64,000 nt of DNA from Oxytricha trifallax. Taxonomy: Eukaryota > Ciliophora > Spirotrichea > Sporadotrichida > Oxytrichidae. Where the stretch lies: NCBI GenBank assembly GCA_000711775.1, contig ARYC01001322.1, forward strand, positions 21,488 through 85,487, given 5' to 3'. Both the position numbers and the translations under genes were made by a program. The notes under the pieces are model-generated. The model was given only the letters and a program-made list of their open reading frames with translations, ran no database searches and was not told where the DNA came from. Positions 56,590 through 64,000 of this stretch are shown here, piece after piece (position 1 is the stretch's first letter; every line of letters starts with the position of its first letter).

Positions 56590-58443
56590 ATGACTACTCA
56601 AAAAAATAGTTAAATAAATCCTCAAACATAATATTTTTCAGTATTTCCTGGAAATGTTTTATATGTAATAAAGGAGGCAATGTAAAGAAAAGGAAATTTG
56701 AAAGAAGTCGCAAAAGAAAAAGCATTTGAGAAAGCAAATTTCATTTGGAAACCAACTAATTTTAATTATAAAGTAAAAAATATAGGTTAAACCATTAATA
56801 TAGATGTATACTAAAATAGACTAAATTTAGAAAGACTCATAATCCGATTGACATAATAAGTTTGTAGTGAATCATTTTGAAAATATTAAGAGGATTTGTA
56901 CCTTGACTGGCTTGATTATACAATTAAGACTTACTAGAATGGCAATGCTTAAGCAAGTAATCTAAATTTTTACTTAATATCGATATTTATAGTAGACAGT
57001 GTCTATAGTGTATTTGATTCAACCCCTACATCTATCGCAGTCTATTCCTCATTAGACACCTATGAATACCATTAATTCGTGGCTAGATATATGAATCTCA
57101 AATGAAATGAAGATCATTCTGCCAAAGAAAGAATTCAACAAAAACACTGCACAGAGAACTACTGGCTAGTAAAGCCCGCTAATATGAATTAGGGTAGAGG
57201 GATAGATATATTCAATAACTTGCAAGAAATCTAGAAATTTCTCTCATGAAGGCTCATGTTTTCCTACTGGGTTATCTAGAAGTATATTCAAAAGCCTTTG
57301 CTTTTAAAAAACAGGAAGTTTGATATAAGTCTATGGGATCTAGCAACTCATGATAATGAATTTTATTTCTATGAGGATGGTTATCTTAGGACCAGTTCAG
57401 ATGCTTATTCTATAGGCAAGGAAAATAATTATGTTCATTTAACTAATAACTGTCTTTAAAAAAATGGAGATAATTATGGAAAATTTGTAGATGGAAATGC
57501 TATTGGATTTGAAGCCTTTCAAGAATATTTAGATAAGGAGTTTCCACAATATAAATTAAACGTGAATGAAAATTTCTTAAAAAGAATCAGGGATCTTATG
57601 CTCGACTTTTACCATTTAATAATTAATATTGATTAAACTCTAAAAAAAGACAATTCTCTAAATAATAATTCTTCAAGAAAGTAAATAAACCCCCTTAAGA
57701 GAAAGAATTGCTTTGAAATTGTTGGCTTCAATTTTATTATCGATGAAAATTTCCAGATTTGGTTGTTAGAAGTAAACGCAAACCCCTATTTAGTAATACC
57801 CAATGAATATATAAAAGTCTTGCTGCCTAAAATGATTGATGAAATGTTGAATATAGTTCTAGATCCTGTTTTCAAATAGGCTGAAAGAAAGCTTAATAAC
57901 CAAATTGAATTATTGTATAGTAAAAATCTAGGAATGAATCTCAGAAGAAAGATTAATGATGGAATCTATCCAGTAAAAGATCTAAAGTAAATTAGATAGA
58001 CTAGAAAGCAACTAAAAATTAAAAAAGGAAATCAAAAAAAACAAGAAATTTAAATTTTTATTATTTTATTAGGTTAAAAGCAATAAAACAATTCTATACC
58101 TTCTAGAACTAAAGAAGACCTAATATTATAAAGTCCTTATCCTCTTGACGTTTAAAACAAAATCATGTTTCGTAGAGTAAAACCAAAGCTAACAATGTAT
58201 AAATTATAAATTCCTAGAGCATTAATTTAGCAAAAAGTCTTTTTATATTATTTAATAAGTTATCTCTCAGTGAGGAATCTATAAAGTTTGAATAATAGTC
58301 CATTAAAGGCTCTCAATAATTCATTTAGAGATCATTCTTAATAATTTGATGAATAAATTAGATTAGAATTCTAGTCCCAAAATAAAATTTAAGGAATATT
58401 TTTTAAGAAAATTTTTTATCATTTTATAAAAAGAAAGTATTGA
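56590..58443 (+). CDS. Tubulin-tyrosine ligase-like (TTLL) polyglutamylase/glycylase family protein
   Basis: TTLL enzymes add Tyr, Glu or Gly chains to tubulin using an ATP-grasp fold. ATG at 56,590; one frame runs 617 codons to the TGA at 58,441. Motifs: NYWLVKPANMNQGRGI (ATP-binding Lys and Gly-rich loop), VIQKYIQKPLLL, RKFDISLWDLAT, YVHLTNNCLQK, EIVGFNFIIDENFQIWLLEV and NANPYLV. Three TGAs lie in this frame (56,878; 57,103; 57,247) at non-conserved positions, with family-like sequence on both sides. It starts 84 bp after the last dynein codon, in the same direction. Tubulin glutamylation regulates ciliary dynein, so the neighbourhood is functionally coherent. Which modification it performs cannot be told. 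Confidence 0.85.
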
Positions 58444-60369
58444 CTGAAGTGACTAAATGAATATAAATTGTATATAAGAAAAGCTTAGCTAAAATTAAAT
58501 TATTATGAAAACTATGATACTTTTAAAAAAAACTTTCTAATAATTTTTGAAAACAAAGTTCTTTTAAAAATATTCAAGTCCACCATTAATTTCAATAAAA
58601 CAGTTAAAAAAATTATCTATCTTTGATCAAATATAATCTCTAACTCAAAGTAACCAAAGTTTCAAAAAAGATACTAATTCTATCTAAACCCAAAAAATTG
58701 GTATTTTGATAAACAATGAACTTTTCTCTGATTATGAAATAGAAGATTGTCATGTTGGGTTATAGCTTTCTACCATAAACTTATTATTAAAGTTGTTTCT
58801 CAAATTAAGAAACTCACTCAAAGGTTTTTACTTTGATTAACAACGATAAAATACCCTTAAAACTTAAATCATCAATTATATAGAGCATTAAAATGATGTT
58901 AAAGAATTTCTAATTTAAAAAGCAGTTTATTATGAGCCATACTCAAACAAAGTAAAATCTTGTAAATCTGTTTAAATTAGCCAATAACTACCAAAATCTA
59001 AATTCAAGCGAAAATTAAGAAATTGAATTACAAATAATATAAACAGCTCTATAAATTTGAATCAACCTTCTATGTCTTACAAGCAGAAAGTTATATATAC
59101 CGGGTAAGACTCTTGAGATTGGGAAACTTAGACAAAAGCCCTTTGAATATGGAGTCTTAGACATGATTTCATAGATTAATATAAAAAATAATAGATCTGA
59201 ATTTAATAAGATTATAGACTCGTAATGTTTTGAGTCATTAGATATTGAGGACTCTTAGATACATCACTAAGCAAAGAGAGAAAATGTTAAAATTTTAATT
59301 TAAGTTATGATGAATTAATGTTTTATGTAATAAAATTGGAAAATATCTTATTTTTAAATGACACAATATGAAATTAGAGAGATAAGCTTGTATATAAAGT
59401 TAAAAGAACAAAATATAATTAAGATAAAAGAATCACATCTCTAGGAAGAAAATTAGATAAAATTAAATTAGAATTAGAATCTTAAACAAAGTTAGAATAG
59501 CATCTAAAAGAGAAATGAGAAAAAAATCTGAAGAATATTTTTAAAAGAGATTTAAAGAGAAGAGAAAGTTTTAATTTTATTCAAAATATAATTCTGAAAA
59601 CATCCTATTCTTTTCTTAAACCCCATTAGTCAATTAAGAATATAGATTGGGGATTAAGATTAATAAGATTAAAATATATTTATTATTGTCTCTAATTAAA
59701 TATAATTAGGCTAAAAACAAATTTACTCACTCTGATTGGTATATTTTATCGAGACCATTAGATTCAAAATGGACCTATCAAAATCAGCAACTCTTATGAA
59801 TTTTGATAAGACATTCAAAGTGTTGACTAAGGTAAAATTAGAAGGAAAAAAATATTGTTAGAGTACTTAATTGATACAAAAAGATTAGCAAATTTGAGAT
59901 AAATTTTTTTAACTAGCACATTAAATACTCCATAGAAAATTAAGAAATTTAATTTTGAGAAGTTAAAACAGCTACCATTTATAATTATTTTTATAAATTT
60001 GATTAAGTTTATAAGTTAAATTTTACGAATTAAGATTCTAAGTAAATAATACTTGAATTTAAAACAAACTCAACTTTAAAACTTGATGACCTAGATAAGT
60101 TCTAAAAATTAAGATATTCCCAATCTTTAAAATTGATAAAGCAACATCGTAACGTACAAACAGCTTTTATCCAAAAGATCAAGTAACTTGGCTTTGGAAA
60201 AACTTTCTTTATTTTACCTGCTCTTGGCTCTTTTAATCTAAATGACGTAAGTTTGTAACAAACATCAAAAATCTTGAAAGAGAGTGATATCAGGCTTTTT
60301 AATATCTACGGGTTGTAAAGTGTCTCAAAAGATTACAAAAAATCTAACAAAAAAGGTATTTGAAATTTA
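58444..60369 (+). CDS. Further coding stretches downstream of TTLL, unidentified
   Basis: Low-complexity Lys/Asn/Gln-rich open stretches follow TTLL in various frames. The last one is convincing: from about 59,930 it reads ENQEIQF-(TGA)-EVKTATIYNYFYKFDQ, then YKLNFTNQDSKQIILEFKTN, GFGKTFFILPALGSFNLNDV and LKESDIRLFNIYGLQ to the TGA at 60,367. It may be the C-terminus of a separate gene or a TTLL tail. No family assigned. It ends 11 bp before the TBE insertion. Confidence 0.4.
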
Positions 60370-60609
60370 ATAAGGGCATTCAAAACCCCAAAATCCTTTC
60401 AGTAGTTTGATTGAGTTTTTGATTGATAAATGTAGACTATTAGTGCATACTTTATTAGGGTTTTAATAGGGTTTATGTAGGGGTTTAATGTTTAAATATT
60501 AGTAATTTAAGTGAGTATAACAAGCGAGTTTTTAAAATATTTCACACAAACATAAGCTTAGAGTCATGTGGCAGTTCTCTGAATTTATCTTTCTAAGTTG
60601 ATGTTTCAT

Positions 60610-61965
60610 TGTTTCTATTGTTTGTTAATTCTCTTAGCTTGGCTTGATAATAGTTGAGTATGCAAGTTCCCTGAGACCTCTATTTATTTTATTTTTATCG
60701 AGATATAGTTTGATTCTTTGTTTAAAATCTTTCTCACCCCTGCAGCTAAAGTAATCGTTTCTTGGCATGTCGCTCTCTATTATTATTACTGCAAGAGCCC
60801 AGATATCCCATTAAGTGTCTCCATCTCTCCAATCCTCTCTCTCTCTGGGAAATATCCAGGAGTGCCGTATACATTTCCTTATGCAGAGGCTTGCACTCTT
60901 TGAGCTCTGTTGAAGTCAATAATATAAACTCTAAGAGGCTGAAAGTTCATCATGATGTTCTCTGCATTTAAGTCTCTATGAACATAACCTAGCTTGTGAA
61001 GCTCTTCAATCCACTCAACTATCTACTATACTATCTAGCTAATTTATCTCTAACATCTATTGTCAGATAAGAATTCTCTGTAAGTCATTTCAAGTAAAAA
61101 AAGCCTGAAGGCTACACGATCTTTACCAAGTAAATAGCATAAAGCTAGATGATATGCCTACACTCATTTAACTTTGCCTTTTAAAGAGCATAATACTCAT
61201 TAGCAAATTCCATTTGGAACTTGCCATCAGCAAGAAAGTAATTGAAAGGATATATCTTGTAAGCATATTAGTCATCTGAAATGACTCTCTTCTCTATTTT
61301 TTCTTCAAGAGTGAGGTAGCTTTCTAGGCAAGAATCTAAGTCAATAATTTTTAATATGGGAATCTTTATTGCCTCTATTTTTACCATGATTTTATTGACC
61401 TCAGAGACTGGAAAGTTCTTGACTGCTTTCTTCATTTTAACTTACTTCTAGACTTACACTCTAAGAGACTCCACTGGGTTTCTTGATCGTCTCTTTTAGA
61501 GGAATCTATTCCCTGTGGGTTCATGAATAAAGATAAAACTTTAATTGTGCTTTTTCTTTAAGTGCACTTTGAGGTCTCTTGTATGAGAATATGGCTTCTC
61601 ACAGAACTCACAGAACATACTTCCCATCTTTCTTTTAATGCTTGAGATATAACCTTGGCATATCGTTGTGTATATCTCTCAAGTTTCTCTTTTAAGTTAA
61701 CTTGTAAGGGAAAACTTTATTGCATTCTTTGCATTAATAGTCAACTTTGGCTTGTATTTATTAATGCTCTATGGCCGGTTGTTTATCCTCCTCCTAAATT
61801 TGCACAGCTTCTTTGATGACCTCCTACTTAACTTATATTTAAATCTCAAAGCTAGGCTTTTCAAAGTTGTCATAAGTAGGCTCCCACTGAGTACAAGCGT
61901 CTCTGGTCTCTACTTTTCTTGGTTGCTGGAATCATAATTTCTATTGACTTTACTCAAGTAATGCC
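60610..61965 (-). CDS. TBE 57-kDa-type protein: C2H2 zinc fingers plus protein-kinase-like domain
   Basis: From high to low coordinates: YQCKECNKVFPYKLTQKRNL and FCEFCEKPYSHTRDLKVHLK (two C2H2 fingers, about 61,590-61,740), a helical middle, then kinase motifs LHKLGYVHRDLNAENIMM (catalytic loop, about 60,960-61,010), VYIIDFNRAQR in place of DFG, YGTPGYFPERE, and TQWDIWALAVIIIESDMP. Usual catalytic Asp present; DFG is DFN. At least three frame changes (near 61,618, 61,090 and 60,840) break it, so it is a pseudogene or contains sequence errors. In TBEs this protein's role is not known. Confidence 0.8.
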
Positions 61966-62213
61966 GCTCTTCTCAAAAGGTTAGCGCTCATTTTAGTTTT
62001 CTGATATTTTTAAATATAATAATGATAAAATCTACCTTGATATACTATAATAGTAGAGTATAAGACACTCTGGTAGATTCTTTGCTGAGAGGAAAGAAAA
62101 ATTAATTAATCATAAAAGACTGTAAGTTTACATATTTTATGAGAATTTTATTCGTTTTAGTAAATTAAAATACTTCCTAATGAAGTTTTGTTTCTCTAGG
62201 AGGTCCTCCAAAT

Positions 62214-62330
62214 CAAGTTTGAACTTAATTTGGAGGTAAAGTTATTAAACATTAATTAATTTAATCTGCTCATAATTAAGTTTTAACCTTAAAATTTAAC
62301 TCCTAATAAAGTTTGAACTTAACTTGGAGG
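62214..62330 (+). repeat. Direct repeats in the TBE intergenic region
   Basis: GTTTGAACTTAATTTGGAGG (62,217-62,236) recurs as GTTTGAACTTAACTTGGAGG (62,311-62,330). They lie between the 57-kDa and 22-kDa genes, which diverge, so they may be part of a shared promoter. Confidence 0.6.
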
Positions 62331-62542
62331 ACCTTCTAAATAGGAGCAATTTAATGGAGATAGATTGATAAAAATGGAAATCAATGTTTGAAACTTGGAG
62401 CAAGTTTTTCAATTCTTCTCCTCATATCTTTTAAGGTTGACCTCCATTAGGTCCTCCCTATTTAGTAGTAAGATTTTAATAAACTCAGAATGGATATCCA
62501 TAATTTTAAATTTCATTAAAATTTCTAGAAAGAGGGAGCAAG

Positions 62543-63191
62543 ATGGAGTCTATGAATGATGCAATGAAGAGAATTTAATCTCAAGATTTAATAGGAAAAT
62601 TTCGAAGAAAAGAAATTCTTTACAGATACTTGGTATAGCAAGGTAAGTTATTACCTATAAAAAACTTATTAACTATAGTTGGATTGTTCTTGCCAACCCA
62701 GGAAGGAACTAAAATCTCATTCTTAAAAAGCCTTACTGAGTGAAGACAAAAAAGCTTTTAAGTCTAATGAAATTAGGATGATAGAGATACCTAACTACCC
62801 AGAAACTACCCAGAAATATCAGTGAACAAACCTATATGACGATGCTATGAGTGATCCGGACGTAGCTCTCTACCTTCCATCAAAGCTACAGCTCTCTAAT
62901 AATATGCCAGAGAGAAACTTCTTCTTTGGTGTTCTTGCAACTCTGAAACCTGAGTATACTTAAATGAAGTTATTTAAGAAGCTCACAAGAAACGATACAG
63001 CATCTCTCCTGAAGAAAAAGAGAAGCAAGGTATTAAAATAAGTGATACCTGACTGTAGGAACTTCAAAAGCATCCTTTCATCTCAATTAAGTTTAGTCTT
63101 CTAACTTTATAGAAGAATCTGGTACTGCTATATACTTGATGAAAGAGCGCAGCAAATTAAACCGAAAGAGAAAGTCTCAAGTAAAGCATGA
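62543..63191 (+). CDS. TBE 22-kDa-type protein, frameshifted
   Basis: ATG at 62,543 (MESMNDAMKRIQSQDLIGKF, RRKEILYRYLVQQ). A 36-nt intron (GTAAGT...CTATAG, 62,643-62,678) fits well. The frame then changes in an A5 run near 62,727 and continues SEDKKAFKSNEIRMIEIPNY, with a TGA at about 62,822, then DPDVALYLPSKLQLSNNMPE, RNFFFGVLATLKPEYTQ and a basic tail to the TGA at 63,189. It resembles the small gene of the 10.6-kb element and the fragment at 53.6 kb. Function unknown. Confidence 0.7.
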
Positions 63192-63383
63192 ATTGAGTAA
63201 GAGACTCTTCAAAGATTTCTAAAAGCCAGACGAGATGAACATAGATGCAGGGGCTGGCACTAAGAGAAGAAACATGGGACTAGGCAAGCCTTAAGAGGAA
63301 GAAAAGAAAGAAAAGCCAAATCCCTTTACGGGCAAATTTAATATGTGAACTTATTCATTCATTCGTTTAAATCTAATGCTTAT
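63192..63383. other. Spacer between convergent TBE genes
   Basis: Lies between the 22-kDa (+) and transposase (-) genes. A plus frame reads ELSKRLFKDFQKPDEMNIDA and a Lys/Glu/Pro-rich end, so the 22-kDa protein may extend to about 63,345 if the TGA at 63,189 is a lesion. Confidence 0.4.
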
Positions 63384-64000
63384 TTATAAACACAAAATCT
63401 CCCTTCTCTTGGCGCATACTTTAGCTTTCTCATCGCTGACTCTTTTAGCAGCACTCTTTATAAAATTGACTGTATCTATCTTTAAATCACGCATCAGATG
63501 GTAGAGCAGCAATTTCTTGTTGTGGCCTTTCAATAACCCCCAATATAATTTAATTCCATTAAAATAAGGGATGTAAGGAACATTAAATACAGATGTTATG
63601 TTTAGCCTTTCATATTCCTTCCTTGAGTCTTTAGTTTTTTGAACTGACAAGTTATCAACGAATAGAATAATCTCTTAGTCAGCGTACTTATCTCTGAGTT
63701 ATTGCAAGAACTTAAATAAATTATTCAGTCTTTATAGAACGAGGGTCAATATCATAAGTCTCTAGGGCACAATCTTCATTTATTTCACCAAGAATAGCAT
63801 GAGTTTACACCTTAACCTTTTAATTATATACTTCTATATTACTATACCTCTTGTACCAAGATCTTGAAATAAAGGTATTGAATGTAAATACAGCTTCATC
63901 AGCGTGTATGAACTTTATATTATGCTCTTAAGATCTCTGCATTTAATCGATAATATAATTTAAATTAGTCTTATAAAATGGAACATTAAAGTCAATCACT
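63384..64000 (-). CDS. TBE DDE transposase, 3' part, catalytic Glu changed to Lys
   Basis: TBE transposases are DD34E enzymes of the Tc1/mariner-IS630 group. On the minus strand: FIHADEAVFTFNTFISRSWY (first Asp), frame change near 63,715, IILFVDNLSVQK (second Asp), VPYIPYFNGIKLYWGLLKGH. Counting 34 residues from the second Asp reaches the K of NGIKLYW, where the family has E (AAA for GAA). The N-terminus is outside the window. The frame change plus E-to-K means this copy should be catalytically dead. Confidence 0.85.

Larger units (their letters stand above)
60381..64000. mobile_element. TBE-type transposon, left end and 3.6 kb of body
   Basis: Begins CAAAACCCCAAAATCC right after ATT (60,378-60,380), as in telomere-bearing elements of hypotrichs (C4A4 tips, ANT duplication). 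It carries the three TBE genes: a zinc-finger/kinase 57-kDa type (-), a 22-kDa type (+) and a DDE transposase (-). The right end lies beyond the window. All three genes show frame changes, and the transposase has lost its catalytic Glu, so this copy looks inactive. Confidence 0.88.

Noticed and set aside
60381-60400. True chromosome telomere at the C4A4-like sequence
   Set aside because: The block is single, preceded by ATT and host sequence, and followed by transposon genes, so it is a TBE tip rather than a chromosome end.
1-64000. Bacterial or phage origin, suggested by the SecA-like gene
   Set aside because: U1-C, SF3B3, dynein, TTLL, tiny GT-AG introns and Gln use of TAA/TAG are eukaryotic ciliate features.
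1-64000. CRISPR array, rRNA or tRNA genes
   Set aside because: No regularly spaced repeats of CRISPR type and no recognisable tRNA or rRNA sequence were seen. A dedicated covariance-model scan was not possible.
1-64000. Euplotes-type code (TGA as Cys)
   Set aside because: TAA and TAG are clearly used as Gln inside conserved proteins, which excludes that code. The in-frame TGAs fit Trp at least twice.

Overview
The window looks like germline (micronuclear-type) DNA of a ciliate, most like a hypotrich such as Oxytricha or Stylonychia. Three things point this way. Long conserved proteins read through only if TAA and TAG are translated as glutamine. Genes are cut by short AT-rich inserts flanked by 3-4 bp direct repeats, whose removal restores conserved protein motifs, as expected of internally eliminated sequences (IESs). 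A telomere-bearing-element-like (TBE-like) transposon starting with a CAAAACCCCAAAA end and flanked by ATT lies at the right edge. Species, chromosome and copy number cannot be determined from the sequence alone. Symbols and family names come from reading motifs by eye, not from a database search.

Layout. 1-10.5 kb is AT-rich and mostly empty, apart from a 494-codon open frame (3957-5441). 10.6-16.6 kb holds minus-strand gene segments: an MT-A70 methyltransferase relative with a zinc-finger N-terminus, a partial SF3B3 splicing factor and a frameshifted EF-hand/CDPK tail. 16,604-27,248 is a complete 10.6-kb transposon with long terminal inverted repeats, an AAT target duplication, a SecA-like ATPase, a small TBE-22-kDa-like gene and a DD34E transposase. 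27.5-32.5 kb holds YHYH-domain, U1-70K-partner U1-C, tetraspanin-like and Gln/Asn-rich coding segments. 34-41.6 kb (minus) carries a CCDC162-like coiled-coil protein and mitochondrial FAD-glycerol-3-phosphate dehydrogenase. 43.3-56.5 kb carries one dynein heavy chain in permuted order: stalk exit to C-terminus first, then linker/AAA1 to stalk entry. A tubulin-tyrosine-ligase-like gene follows, then a TBE-type transposon from 60,381 to the window end.

Several small inverted-repeat elements sit inside genes, and removing each with one target-site copy rejoins the frame (44,568-45,117 and 45,966-46,800 in dynein; 30,611-31,087 in the tetraspanin/QN gene). The 44.6-kb element has the same GAGTAAAA termini and AAT duplication as the 10.6-kb transposon, so the two look like a non-autonomous/autonomous pair. 

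Caveats. Many genes show one-base frame changes, several in homopolymers, and in-frame TGA codons, two of them at conserved tryptophans. This could mean assembly error, germline pseudogenes or sense use of UGA; the sequence alone does not decide. CDS limits below are outer limits of recognisable coding sequence and include introns, IESs and inserted elements.
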